Assembly (NCBI GenBank): GCA_965204465.1
Contig: CBDBES010000002.1
Span: forward strand, 1,178,001-1,242,000
DNA: 64,000 nucleotides
Direction: 5' to 3'
Source of the DNA: CBDBES01 sp965204465
GTDB lineage: Bacteria > Spirochaetota > Leptospiria > Turneriellales > CBDBES01
Shown piece after piece: positions 26,621 to 36,403 of the stretch. How positions within the stretch are numbered: the first letter of the stretch is position 1; each line of letters starts with the position of its first letter. Made by a program: the position numbers and the translations under genes. The notes beneath the pieces were generated by a model that saw only the letters and a list, made by a program, of their open reading frames with translations, was not told the origin of the DNA and ran no database searches.

Positions 26621-26964
26621 CAAGTATACTCTCTGAAAACTGTATGAATACGGTCAAGAAGTTTTTGAACTAAAGGAGCATAAACTTTTCCCTGTAAAAC
26701 ATGGATGTTTTGCAAGGCTGGTCACGCATGTGGTCTTACCCAGACACTTGACATACCTGGCTGTTCTCATAAATGATCATCTCTCCCAAGAGTAAGCTAA
26801 AAAACTCACACTCGTAAAGTGAAAAAATCCGCTACTTTACCATTCCATAGCATGGGATGTTCTCAATAGATCAAATCCATTTTTATTCAGATTATTGATA
26901 CAATATTGAAAAATAAAGGTTGACTGTGCTAAACGCTATAAAAATATACTTAAAGGTAATTATA
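26621..26964. other. Divergent intergenic region with three hairpins
   Basis: A 344-bp gap between the minus-strand lipoprotein and the plus-strand Amt-kinase. It holds the palindrome at 26693-26714, a GTAAAGT/ACTTTAC stem (26814-26840), a CATTCC/GGGATG stem (26841 to about 26859), and a TTGACA at 26748-26753 without a clear -10 at 17 bp. A 33-codon open stretch on the minus strand around 26627-26725 has no recognisable match. No standard riboswitch was recognised. Confidence 0.4.
26693..26714. repeat. Palindromic repeat, copy 1
   Basis: TGTAAAACAT, GG, ATGTTTTGCA: 10-bp arms with one mismatch. The copy at 63594-63615 has perfect arms TGCAAAACAT and ATGTTTTGCA around GG. Both copies lie upstream of a gene start by 125-275 bp. 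Confidence 0.6.
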
Positions 26965-29778
26965 ATGATCTATCAATGGACTGAAAAAGATGTTTTATGG
27001 GTTGGTCTAAGCGCTATTTTATGCTTCTTTATGCAGAGTGGTTTTTTGCTCATAGAATCTGGCTTAACCCGATCTAAAAATAGTATTAATATTACAGTAA
27101 AAACCTTAACCATTATAGCGATTTCTTTTATCTGTTTTTGGGTAATAGGATTTGCCTTTATTTTTGGAGTATCTATAAATGGTTGGATAGGCAGTGATTA
27201 TTTTTTCTTTTCAACATGGATTGATTATGTTCTAGGTGAAGACGGAGAAAAGATCTTTTATTCTAAAAAGGTTAAATCTCTTGCAGAAGGCGGGAGCTTA
27301 ACTATATTCTTTATTTTTCAAAGCATATTATGCTCTATCACAGCTCTTATTGCTTCGGGAGCCATCACAGAAAGAGTCCACTATCGTATATATATCTTCA
27401 TAACTCTTATTATATCCTGTATACTTTATCCAATTTTTGGGCATTGGGCTTGGGGAGACTCTTTAGGAAGAGGGATCAACGGCTGGTTAAACGAGCTAGG
27501 ATTTGTTGATTTTGCCGGAGCGACAGTCGTGCATAGTATGGGAGGTTGGTGTGCCTTAGCTCTTATGATCATAGTCGGTGCCAGGATAGATCGATTTACA
27601 AAAGATGGCCGCAGTAAAGAAATCATTGGAGGTAATCTACCTTTGGCAGGCGTTGGATTATTGATCTTATGGTTTGGTTGGTTTGGCTTTAATGGGGGAG
27701 CCAGTTTTGAGCTGAATAATCATGTTCCAAGTATCCTTCTAAGGACCATGATAAGCGGTGCTTTTGGAATGATCAGTGCTCTTGCTTTAGGATGGTTGGT
27801 GTATAAAATTCCAAATCCTAAATTTTTAATTATGGGTAGTATATCTGGTTTAGTGGCTATAAGCGCTGGCGCTCATTGTATAGATGAGACAAAGTCCATA
27901 TGGGTTGGGTGCATTGCAGGCATTTTATCAATTATTTTTAAATCTATAATAGAAAAAATGAAATTGGACGATGCCATAGAAATAATTCCTACTTATTTAG
28001 TAGCTGGTATATGGGGTACTTTATCTATCGCTTTTTTCGGGAATACGGATTTCACAGAAAAAGGTCTCAATTTTATAGAACAGCTAAAGGCTCAATCCAT
28101 TGGAATCCTGGTTTGTGGAGTATGGAGCTTTGGGAATAGCTTCATCTTATTTAAATTTCTGAATATGATTTTACCATTTAGAATTTCTGAAAAAGACGAA
28201 AGAGAAGGCTTAAATCTAAGTGCGCATAAAGTGTCCACAGAGCTACACGATTTCTATAGAGTATTGAACCAAGATACTTCGGAAGAAAGTCAAGATGAAA
28301 CAAGTATTACCGAATTTGGTCAATTAGCTAAAGGATATAAAAATAGATTAGAAAAAGACTTGAATGAACGCACTAGAGCATTAAACGACTTTTTGAGCCT
28401 TACGAATCAGGGATTTTTCTCTTTTGGTAGAGAAGTTCGAATTGAAAAGGGATATTCAAAGGAATGTGAAAGAATATTTGGCATACAAGATCTGGAAGAT
28501 AAAGAAGTCACAAAAATTCTTTTCTCCCCAAAAGAAACAATGAAACAGAAGAATTTCTCTGATTCTATTAGATTAATATTCTCCGGAGAATTAAGGCCAG
28601 AGGTCATTTTCAGATTATTGGAAAACAATGTTCATATTAATAACAAAGAAATTGATCTGGAATATAAAAGAATAGATGATGAAAGGATCATGTGTATCAT
28701 GACAGATGTGACAAAGACTAGAGAACTCGAAAAAAAATTAAGTTCAGATAAAGATGTGCAAAATCATTTGTTTAAAATAATATCCAATGCCAGATATTTT
28801 GCCAATTTTATGGAAGAAGTAAAAAATTTGTTCTCTTTTTTGGAAATACTGGATTCTTTTAAAGATGTAGAAAATATTAAATCATATATACTTCAGGTGC
28901 ATAATATCAAGGCAGGTTTTGGATTTTTTGGATTTGAAAAGACCATGTATGAAACACATTCTTTAGAAGATTTTTTGATTTCTATTGACAAAAATACAAG
29001 CATAGAAAAATTTAAAGAAAAATTTATGCGGGTAAAATCAGTATTTGATAAAGAAATAGAATTTCTTACAAGCAAATTGGGGGATGAATGGCTTAGTAGT
29101 TTTGATCCTACTTCCATTTTTATTTCATTTGACCGAATTGTAGAAATAGAAAACAAAATAAAAGAGAAATATAAAGAAGATCCTGAATTGTTAGAGCACA
29201 TAAGTTCTCTCAAAAAAATAAAAGCAGAAGCAATATTTCGTCATTTTCCTCAGGCAGCTAAAAGATTAGCGGATAAAAGAGGGAAGAAAGTAGCTGTTCA
29301 TATAAAAGGAGGAGATATACTTTTAGAACCTATTCAATATAAGACTTTATCCAACTCTCTTTTACATATTATACGCAATATGATTGATCATGGTGTTGAA
29401 ACTCCTGAGGAAAGAGCCTCACTGGGGAAATCCGAAGAAAGTAATATTATCCTGGAAATAAGAGATAAAAATAAAAAATATATTACAATTATTCTTACAG
29501 GTGATGGCAGGGGAATAGATTGGGATAAGATCAGGGCTATAGGAGAGGAGAAACAAATATTAACAAAAGGTCAAAAAGTATCCAGAAGTAGGCTCAATGA
29601 ACTTATATTCGAACCCAATATATCTACATCCTCTAAAGTTGATGAAATATCAGGAAGAGGAGTAGGGATGAGTGTTGTAAAAAAAGAAATAGATACATTG
29701 AAAGGAGGAATAAGGATCATCACTAAATCAGGTGAAGGCACTTCATTTATTATTCGTATACCAAAGAAAAAAGTATAG
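26965..29778 (+). CDS. Ammonium-transporter-like sensor fused to HPt and CheA-like kinase
   Basis: About 937 residues from ATG 26965, which has AAAGG about 8 bp upstream; TTG 26920 would add 15 residues. Residues about 5-410 are an Amt/Mep fold of roughly 11 spans: FMQSGFLLIESGLTRSKN near the start, ITERVHYRIYIF, and DFAGATVVHSMGG with the first pore His190. Where the second twin His is usual, the sequence IIPTYLVAGIWG has Tyr344. A PAS-like region follows (EKKLSSDK before the next domain), then an HPt with His646 in VHNIKAGFGFFGF, and a CheA-type ATPase: N-box NMIDHGVETPEERASLGK (Asn805), GDGRGID and GRGVGMSVVKKEI. It is followed by a CheY-like gene with a strong GGAGG site. Likely an ammonium sensor that starts a phosphorelay. 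Confidence 0.85.
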   Translation: MIYQWTEKDVLWVGLSAILCFFMQSGFLLIESGLTRSKNSINITVKTLTIIAISFICFWVIGFAFIFGVSINGWIGSDYFFFSTWIDYVLGEDGEKIFYSKKVKSLAEGGSLTIFFIFQSILCSITALIASGAITERVHYRIYIFITLIISCILYPIFGHWAWGDSLGRGINGWLNELGFVDFAGATVVHSMGGWCALALMIIVGARIDRFTKDGRSKEIIGGNLPLAGVGLLILWFGWFGFNGGASFELNNHVPSILLRTMISGAFGMISALALGWLVYKIPNPKFLIMGSISGLVAISAGAHCIDETKSIWVGCIAGILSIIFKSIIEKMKLDDAIEIIPTYLVAGIWGTLSIAFFGNTDFTEKGLNFIEQLKAQSIGILVCGVWSFGNSFILFKFLNMILPFRISEKDEREGLNLSAHKVSTELHDFYRVLNQDTSEESQDETSITEFGQLAKGYKNRLEKDLNERTRALNDFLSLTNQGFFSFGREVRIEKGYSKECERIFGIQDLEDKEVTKILFSPKETMKQKNFSDSIRLIFSGELRPEVIFRLLENNVHINNKEIDLEYKRIDDERIMCIMTDVTKTRELEKKLSSDKDVQNHLFKIISNARYFANFMEEVKNLFSFLEILDSFKDVENIKSYILQVHNIKAGFGFFGFEKTMYETHSLEDFLISIDKNTSIEKFKEKFMRVKSVFDKEIEFLTSKLGDEWLSSFDPTSIFISFDRIVEIENKIKEKYKEDPELLEHISSLKKIKAEAIFRHFPQAAKRLADKRGKKVAVHIKGGDILLEPIQYKTLSNSLLHIIRNMIDHGVETPEERASLGKSEESNIILEIRDKNKKYITIILTGDGRGIDWDKIRAIGEEKQILTKGQKVSRSRLNELIFEPNISTSSKVDEISGRGVGMSVVKKEIDTLKGGIRIITKSGEGTSFIIRIPKKKV

Positions 29779-29799
29779 ATTAAAAAAAAGGAGGTTCAA

Positions 29800-30162
29800 A
29801 TGAAAAAAATACTTATCATAGATGATATGGCAATTATGCGATCAAGACTAGGCCAGCTACTAAGAAAAGCTGGTTACTCAATTGGGGGAGAGGCTGAAGA
29901 TGGTAAGGAAGGCGTGAGCATGTACAAGGAGATTTCTCCAGACTTGGTTACTCTAGATATCTCTATGCCCGAGCAGAATGGAATCGAAACTCTTAAGCAG
30001 ATATTAGAATATGATGAAAATGGAAAAATTCTTATTGTAAGTGCTGTGGGGCAAAAACAAATGATATTACAGGCTCTTGAATGTGGAGCAAAAAGTTTTA
30101 TTTCCAAACCATTTACAGAAGAAGATTTTATGGAAGAAGTAAAAAAAATACTGGAAAATTGA
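29800..30162 (+). CDS. CheY-like response regulator
   Basis: A 120-residue stand-alone receiver domain. Visible are the acidic pair Asp8-Asp9 (LIIDD), phospho-acceptor Asp53 (TLDISMPEQNG), Ser81 at the conserved Ser/Thr position and Lys103 in ISKPF. No output domain is fused, so it signals by protein-protein contact or passes phosphate on. The 21-bp gap to the kinase gene contains AAGGAGG 5 bp before the ATG, one of the strongest ribosome sites here. It is very probably the partner of the Amt-kinase. A short AATTAG/CTAATT stem lies in the tail just past its stop. Confidence 0.93.
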   Translation: MKKILIIDDMAIMRSRLGQLLRKAGYSIGGEAEDGKEGVSMYKEISPDLVTLDISMPEQNGIETLKQILEYDENGKILIVSAVGQKQMILQALECGAKSFISKPFTEEDFMEEVKKILEN

Positions 30163-30174
30163 ATTAGCGTTTTT

Positions 30175-32457
30175 CTAAACTAATTTGTTTTTTAATATTT
30201 CTCTTGGTTTAGACCCAATTTGATGCCCAATATATCCGCGCGATTCAAATGTTTCTATTAAACGGGCTGCTTTGTTATAGCCTATTCTAAGCCTTCTTTG
30301 CAAATAACTAGCAGATGTTTTTTGGCTTTCTAAAATGATCTCCCAGGCTTTTTCCAAAAGATCCTCTTCTTCTGGATTTAATTTACTGACCTTTCCAGCG
30401 GGATTTTCCAGAATAATATATTCAGGTTTACAATAATGGCAAGCTTCCTTGACTATTTTTTCTACTTCCTCATCTTTTACTAAAGGAGCCTGTATTCTAA
30501 CCAATTGCCCCCTGGCAGGATGCTTAAAAAGAGCATCTCCCTCTCCTAAAAGCTGTTCTGCTCCGTTAGAATCTAAAATAGTTCTGGAGTCTGTTTTTTG
30601 AGCCACTTGCAAGGCTATACGAGCCGGACAATTTGCCTTGATCAATGCAGTAATTACATCAACAGAAGGTCTTTGTGTTGCCAGGATCAAATGAATACCC
30701 ACTGCTCTTGCTTTTTGTGATAAACGTATGATGGAAGATTCCACATCCTTACCAGCCACCATCATTAAATCTCCTAATTCATCGATCAATAATATAATAT
30801 AGGGCATAGGAGGTATATTGATATCTTTTTGGTTGATTTTTTCATTGTAAGAAGTAATATCCCTTGCCTTGAATTCCGCCAGATCTTCATATCTTCTCTC
30901 CATCTCTTCGACCGTCCAATTTAGAGCACTCACTGCCTTTTGAGGATCTGTGATCACAGGATGCAGTAAATGAGGTATCTCGTTATATTGGGATAGTTCT
31001 ACTAATTTAGGATCAATAAGAAGAAAACGAATATCCAGAGGACTTTTATTTAATATAAAATTGATAATGAAAGAATTTACCATTACAGATTTTCCCGACC
31101 CGGTGGCCCCTGCAATTAATAAATGAGGAAGTTTAGTAAGATCTACCATTACCAGATTCCCAGCAATATCCTTTCCCAACGGTAAAGATAGCATTCCTTC
31201 GTATTCCTTAAAACTTACATCTGTCAGTATATCTCCCAATAAAACTGGCAATCTTTTTTTATTTGGGATTTCAATTCCTATGGTAGATCTACCTGGGATA
31301 GGAGCCTCTATGCGCACCTTAATTGCCTCCAATGCCATGGCCAACTCATCCGTAAGGGATAAGATTTTATTTACTTTGATACCAGGAGCCATTTTAACTT
31401 CATAGCGAGCGATAATTGGCCCTTTCTGAATACCAACTACATTACCTTCAATCCCGAATTGTCCAAGAGTCTCTTCCAATTTTTGTATGGTTTCTTGTAT
31501 TTCTTCTGAGGTGCTCCATTGGTATGCATCCCTGCTTATTTTTAGAATATTTTGATCCATCGCATAAGGTGAATCGGCTTGTAACCTGGGTGTAATGGAT
31601 ACACTTTCTTGCAATTCTTCAGCAGGATCGGGAGTGATCTTTTCATCAAGTGTATTTTCCCATTCTTCTGTTTGCTTTGCTCCAGAAGTTACTATTTCTT
31701 TTTCTTCCGTTAAAAGAGAACCTGGAATTTTTATTGGATCTTCTGTTTCTGAAAGATCAGAATTTGCTTCTTCGGTATTATCCAAATAAACAAGTTTCAT
31801 GGATAATTCTTCTTCTGCTATTTTTTGTGATATATCTTCTATGTTATTCCTGGGTGCATCATGATCTAATGGATCCTCTATATTAGAATTAATATCTTCT
31901 GGTATACCATTTTCTAATGGACCTTCTGTCTCAGAATTCATAGCACTATCAGATTTTTCTTTTGTTTCTTGATCCGTATTATCGTATGATTTGTCTTTTA
32001 TCGCTGAATCCAAACCCCTCTCAAATTCTTTTTCCAGATCATAAATGTGGTCTGTTCTCTTTTCTTCGTTCACCACAAACTTTTTCCAACTTTCTTTCTC
32101 ATCATCTGGATTTAAATCTGGTTTCATGGGCAAGATCATGACTTTCATAGATTTCATGACTTTATCTTGTTGTTTTTTTCTATTTTCTTCTTTTGCCATA
32201 GGAACTTCTGGACTATGCTTTAGATCATCTTTAGAAAAAATTTTGATCAAACCAAGGCCTCTTTTATCCTGTAGGTTTGCTTTTACTGGAACATCGGGAT
32301 GATTCGATCTCTGTAAAGTATTTTCTCTTAAGTTTTGTAGTTGATTTTGAAGTTCTTTTTCAAGTTTTTGTGAATTTTTCTTATTCCAGATTATTTTCCT
32401 TTCGATCAAATATCTGGTCTCATCACCGGAAATTATTTTTTTTTTTATCCAACCCAT
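30175..32457 (-). CDS. ftsK: FtsK/SpoIIIE-type DNA translocase without membrane domain
   Basis: About 760 residues of hexameric DNA pump. The N-terminal 300 residues are charged and low-complexity (many Glu/Asp/Lys) without any hydrophobic span. The RecA-like motor follows with PGRSTIGIEIPNKKR, Walker A AGATGSGKSV and Walker B ILLIDELGDL. A gamma winged helix ends the protein (SYLQRRLRIGYNKAARLIETFESRGYIG), so directionality by KOPS-like sites is likely. Standard FtsK has four membrane spans at the N-terminus; here they are absent and the upstream gene is leuS, so this is a soluble version. ATG 32457 was chosen over GTG 32466. It lies 12 bp from the CheY stop, convergent. Confidence 0.9.
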   Translation of the reverse strand: MGWIKKKIISGDETRYLIERKIIWNKKNSQKLEKELQNQLQNLRENTLQRSNHPDVPVKANLQDKRGLGLIKIFSKDDLKHSPEVPMAKEENRKKQQDKVMKSMKVMILPMKPDLNPDDEKESWKKFVVNEEKRTDHIYDLEKEFERGLDSAIKDKSYDNTDQETKEKSDSAMNSETEGPLENGIPEDINSNIEDPLDHDAPRNNIEDISQKIAEEELSMKLVYLDNTEEANSDLSETEDPIKIPGSLLTEEKEIVTSGAKQTEEWENTLDEKITPDPAEELQESVSITPRLQADSPYAMDQNILKISRDAYQWSTSEEIQETIQKLEETLGQFGIEGNVVGIQKGPIIARYEVKMAPGIKVNKILSLTDELAMALEAIKVRIEAPIPGRSTIGIEIPNKKRLPVLLGDILTDVSFKEYEGMLSLPLGKDIAGNLVMVDLTKLPHLLIAGATGSGKSVMVNSFIINFILNKSPLDIRFLLIDPKLVELSQYNEIPHLLHPVITDPQKAVSALNWTVEEMERRYEDLAEFKARDITSYNEKINQKDINIPPMPYIILLIDELGDLMMVAGKDVESSIIRLSQKARAVGIHLILATQRPSVDVITALIKANCPARIALQVAQKTDSRTILDSNGAEQLLGEGDALFKHPARGQLVRIQAPLVKDEEVEKIVKEACHYCKPEYIILENPAGKVSKLNPEEEDLLEKAWEIILESQKTSASYLQRRLRIGYNKAARLIETFESRGYIGHQIGSKPREILKNKLV

Positions 32458-32525
32458 AAGAATCACTTTATCAATTTTATATTAAATGAAAACATGATTT
32501 ATAATTCGACATTTTTAATCGAATT

Positions 32526-35042
32526 TTAAATAACAAAATTAATAAGTTTATCAGGAACGAATATAGTACGCCTTATTTTTTTGTTCTCTATGTAAGGGTG
32601 AATTTTTTTGCTTAGATGGGCTGCTTTTAGTATCTCTTCTTTGGAAGAGGAAGCAGTAACGGTGATCTTATCTCTCAGTTTACCATTTACCTGAATGACG
32701 ATCACAATATTTTCATCCAGAATAAATTCATTGATCATTTGGGGCCATTTGAGATGTGCTTTGTCTGGCATGTTCAACCTATCCAATAGTTCCAGACTAA
32801 CATAAGGAGCAAACGGGATCAGCAGTATCAATATAGAAGTGACGGAAAAAGAAAGTAGATTTTGTTCCTGCATATCCATTTCACCATTCTTTACTTCAAA
32901 ATAATTAAGGTATAAAAAGTTCAATAATTTCATTAAATGGGCAATGCATGTATTATAGGATTTTTTTTCCATATCATTGGTAACGGATCCAATTGTTTTA
33001 TGGATTTCGCGTAGCAAAGAAGAGGGTCTTTTATTCTTTGGTTTTTGGGAAATAGTTTCTGTATAAAATTGTAAAAGAGGAATATCTGCTCTTTTCTTCT
33101 CTATAAATTGATAAATTCTTTTAACAAATCTAAAGGTACCCTCCACTGCCAGATCAGACCACTCCAGATCTTTCTCTGGAGGGGCTGCGAATAAAGAAAA
33201 TAAACGAACAGAATCGGCTCCATATTTAGAAATAAGATCATCTGGATCCACTACATTGCCCAGGCTCTTACTCATTTTAGATCCATCCTTCATGACCATT
33301 CCCTGTGTAAGCAGTTTATCAAAGGGTTCTTTTATATTGGTTATATTGAGTTGATTCAATACTCTCATAAAAAACCTGGCGTATAATAAATGCATATTCG
33401 CATGTTCTATGCCTCCAATATATTGGTCTACAGGCATATAAGCAGACTGGGTGTTTTTCTCCACAGGGCTTTCTTCCGAATGAGGAGATAAAAAACGTAG
33501 AAAATACCAGCTAGAATCTACAAAGGTATCCATCGTATCTGTTTCTCGGATGGCGTTTTTTTTGCATACAGAACATTTTACTTCAATAAAGTCTTTTCTC
33601 TGGGTTAAAGGATTACTTTTCCCTGTAAAATCAATATCCTGGGGTAAAATAACCGGAATGTCTTTTTCATCAACAGGTACAGTACCACAATCATCACAAT
33701 AAATAATAGGTATGGGAGTTCCCCAATATCTTTGCCTTGAAATAAGCCAATCCCTGATCCTGTATTGTGTTTCTGAGTGTCCTAAATTTTCTTTTTCTAA
33801 ATATCTTGTAAGGCGTTTTCGGGCTTGTATGGAATCAAGATCGTTATAGATACCAGAATTACACAATATTCCATCTTCTGTAAAAGCACTTTCCAGGGAT
33901 TCCTTATTAAAGTCTGGATCATTTTTAGGAAGGATCACCAATTTAATGGGTAAATTATACTTTTTTGCAAATTCAAAATCTCTTTGATCATGGGCCGGTA
34001 CAGCCATTACGGCGCCAGTTCCATAGTTAGATAAAATAAAATTTGCAGCATACACAGGAATTTGTTCTTTTGTCAAAGGATTTTCAGCATAGATACCAGT
34101 AAAAATACCTTCTTTTGAGCGAGGATCTTTTCTTTCTATATCTGACATAAAAGAGACCTTTTCTTTAAAAGATTTTAGCTTACTCTTGATTTTTTTTTGT
34201 TGGATATGATCCAAAATTTTATGTTCCGGGGATACCGCTAAGAATGTTACACCATAGATAGTATCTATTCTGCTGGTAAATACGGGAATTTTTGTCTTGA
34301 ATGAAGTTGTAAAATTCAAAAGAACACCCTCCGATTTTCCAATCCAATTCTCTTGCATGAATAGAACTCTATCTGGCCATTTACCTTTCAGTTTTTTAAG
34401 GTCTTTCAGCAATTCATCGGCAAATAGAGTGATTCTGAAGAACCATTGTTCTAAATCTTTTTTTTTTATGGCTATGTCTGAATGTCTCCAGCAAAATCCA
34501 TCCACTACCTGTTCATTTGCCAAAACAGTATTGCATTCATCGCACCAATTTACGGGTGCTTTTTGCTTATAAACCAGCCCCTTTTCTTTCATTTTTAAAA
34601 AGAAATATTGATTCCAGCGATAATACTCTGGCTGGCATGTAGTGATTTCTCTATCCCAGTCATAAGAAAATCCCATACGTTTTAATTGGGAACGCATTGT
34701 ATCTATATTTTGCATACTCCATAGGAGAGGAGATATTTTATTTTGAATGGCTGCATTTTCTGCAGGCAATCCAAAAGAATCCCATCCAATAGGGTTCAAT
34801 ACCTGAAAGCCTTTTAGAGATTTATATCTGGCAATGGCATCTCCTATGGAATAATTTCGCACATGCCCCATATGAATTTTTCCAGAGGGATAAGGAAACA
34901 TCACCAATGTATAAAATTTAGTTTTTTTTAACTTATCTGAAACACTGTATGTCTTTTCTTTTATCCATTTAGACATCCATTTAGTCTCGTATCTATGGAT
35001 ATGCTCTATGCTTAGATCATGTTTTTTGGCTTTCTTTTTCAT
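32526..35042 (-). CDS. leuS: Leucyl-tRNA synthetase
   Basis: Class I synthetase of 838 residues charging tRNA-Leu, such as the CAA isoacceptor in this window. The HIGH signature is intact (FPYPSGKIHMGH, His57 and His60), the CP1 editing domain has RSKEGIFTGIYAENPL and GTGAVMAVPAHDQRDFEFAK, and the KMSKS loop is GSKMSKSLGNVVDPDDLI. The anticodon-binding and C-terminal domains are present. The FtsK gene starts about 70 bp behind it; a HAD-like gene precedes it by 42 bp. Nothing odd. Confidence 0.96.
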   Translation of the reverse strand: MKKKAKKHDLSIEHIHRYETKWMSKWIKEKTYSVSDKLKKTKFYTLVMFPYPSGKIHMGHVRNYSIGDAIARYKSLKGFQVLNPIGWDSFGLPAENAAIQNKISPLLWSMQNIDTMRSQLKRMGFSYDWDREITTCQPEYYRWNQYFFLKMKEKGLVYKQKAPVNWCDECNTVLANEQVVDGFCWRHSDIAIKKKDLEQWFFRITLFADELLKDLKKLKGKWPDRVLFMQENWIGKSEGVLLNFTTSFKTKIPVFTSRIDTIYGVTFLAVSPEHKILDHIQQKKIKSKLKSFKEKVSFMSDIERKDPRSKEGIFTGIYAENPLTKEQIPVYAANFILSNYGTGAVMAVPAHDQRDFEFAKKYNLPIKLVILPKNDPDFNKESLESAFTEDGILCNSGIYNDLDSIQARKRLTRYLEKENLGHSETQYRIRDWLISRQRYWGTPIPIIYCDDCGTVPVDEKDIPVILPQDIDFTGKSNPLTQRKDFIEVKCSVCKKNAIRETDTMDTFVDSSWYFLRFLSPHSEESPVEKNTQSAYMPVDQYIGGIEHANMHLLYARFFMRVLNQLNITNIKEPFDKLLTQGMVMKDGSKMSKSLGNVVDPDDLISKYGADSVRLFSLFAAPPEKDLEWSDLAVEGTFRFVKRIYQFIEKKRADIPLLQFYTETISQKPKNKRPSSLLREIHKTIGSVTNDMEKKSYNTCIAHLMKLLNFLYLNYFEVKNGEMDMQEQNLLSFSVTSILILLIPFAPYVSLELLDRLNMPDKAHLKWPQMINEFILDENIVIVIQVNGKLRDKITVTASSSKEEILKAAHLSKKIHPYIENKKIRRTIFVPDKLINFVI

Positions 35043-35084
35043 ATATTATTGATTTCAAATAATAGAAGCAGAATCTTTATCTTC

Positions 35085-36194
35085 TTATAGATTATTTTTT
35101 GGTATATAATTAAAGTATTTTTCTAACAGATCGGTTTCAGAACTTTTCTTTTGAATGCCTTTTCGTTTTATTTTATGGATAAGTGAATCTTGCTTAGTAT
35201 ATTTTAACTCTTTCGAAAATGTATCCAGTATACGGCTTAGTTTCATTATGAATTTATCTAATATCTTGGATGGTAGAATTGACTGATCCTTTGTAAAAAA
35301 CATATTCAATAGTTTTTCTCCTTTTTTTACATTTAAAATATCACGCTGGAGCAAGTCCTTTACAGAAAAAGTAAATTGAGATGGATCAAAATAATATTTT
35401 TTGGTTAACTCATTCATAACACGCAATAACCCTGTGAATGTAATATATTTGTCAATATATAAAACCAGCGCAGTTTGAAAATAATTATAGGTAGGAATTA
35501 TCTTATCAGAAAAGATCATATGTTTCCTGGGAGGTGTATTTGCCTCTAAATGAATAAATATCTTCTTCACAATATATTTTTTCTTTTTACGAACTTTGTT
35601 CAACCTGACCAAATATTTTCTGATCAGATTAAACTCTTCTTTACTGACTCTCCAGCGTTTTAATATGGTTAGTACTTCAAATTCTTCAAACTTTCCAGAG
35701 ATTATATCGGAATAAAATGAATAAATGGTAGCATCATGTTCAAAGTCATCTCCAAATAATATTTCAGAGGCATTTCGTGGAAATACAGACCTGCCATAAA
35801 GAAGGGCCGCCAGTTTATAGCCTATTTTATCTACTAGTTTTTTTAGTTTTAATTTACGAATAGACTCTATAAAATTTTTTAATAAGAGTCCATCAAAATC
35901 AACACCATCCAGGTTTAATTTTTCCTTGATAACATTTTGTATATATTGAGGAGAACCTGAAATAAAAAATAAAGGAGCATTTTCTTTTTTAAGTTCGCGA
36001 ACAAGCGCGGCAGTGCCTGGTATATTTTTTTTATGTGTAGCCTTCTCAAAAGGGATCTGCACTAATTTATGCAGCCGCTCAAAATGAGTTATCAAATAGG
36101 TTTTGTCCAGGTCAAACGTATAGATTAAGCCTTTATAGTCTTTACTTAAATGAGGAAGGTGATAAAGTTCTTCTATATCTTTTGCAAGGGGCAT
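35085..36194 (-). CDS. HAD-like phosphatase-type protein
   Basis: A 369-residue cytoplasmic protein. HAD pattern: DLDKTY near residue 28 (nucleophile Asp and following Asp), SGSP near residue 80 (motif II Ser) and LFGDDFEHDA near residue 146 (acidic motif IV). The order recalls APP1-type lipid phosphatase catalytic domains (DUF2183), but the typical motif spellings differ, so the substrate is unknown. The C-terminal 170 residues are basic helices without an identified fold. It is the first gene of a minus-strand run ahead of leuS; the 208-bp gap to xseB contains no recognised site. Confidence 0.6.
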   Translation of the reverse strand: MPLAKDIEELYHLPHLSKDYKGLIYTFDLDKTYLITHFERLHKLVQIPFEKATHKKNIPGTAALVRELKKENAPLFFISGSPQYIQNVIKEKLNLDGVDFDGLLLKNFIESIRKLKLKKLVDKIGYKLAALLYGRSVFPRNASEILFGDDFEHDATIYSFYSDIISGKFEEFEVLTILKRWRVSKEEFNLIRKYLVRLNKVRKKKKYIVKKIFIHLEANTPPRKHMIFSDKIIPTYNYFQTALVLYIDKYITFTGLLRVMNELTKKYYFDPSQFTFSVKDLLQRDILNVKKGEKLLNMFFTKDQSILPSKILDKFIMKLSRILDTFSKELKYTKQDSLIHKIKRKGIQKKSSETDLLEKYFNYIPKNNL

Positions 36195-36403
36195 ATCTTA
36201 TGGATTTTTAAAGAGAATTCTATTTGTCAATTAAATAATACTTTTTGAATATAATTTCCCTATGAAAAATTGGTAATTGTTTTTCCTCAATACGATGAAA
36301 ATTATTCAGATTCATACTTAAAAGTAGTTTACAATTTCATTCAAAACAATAATTATGAGTCCAAAATCTATGAGTTTTTTTTAGTCTGATATAAATGTAA
36401 TCT

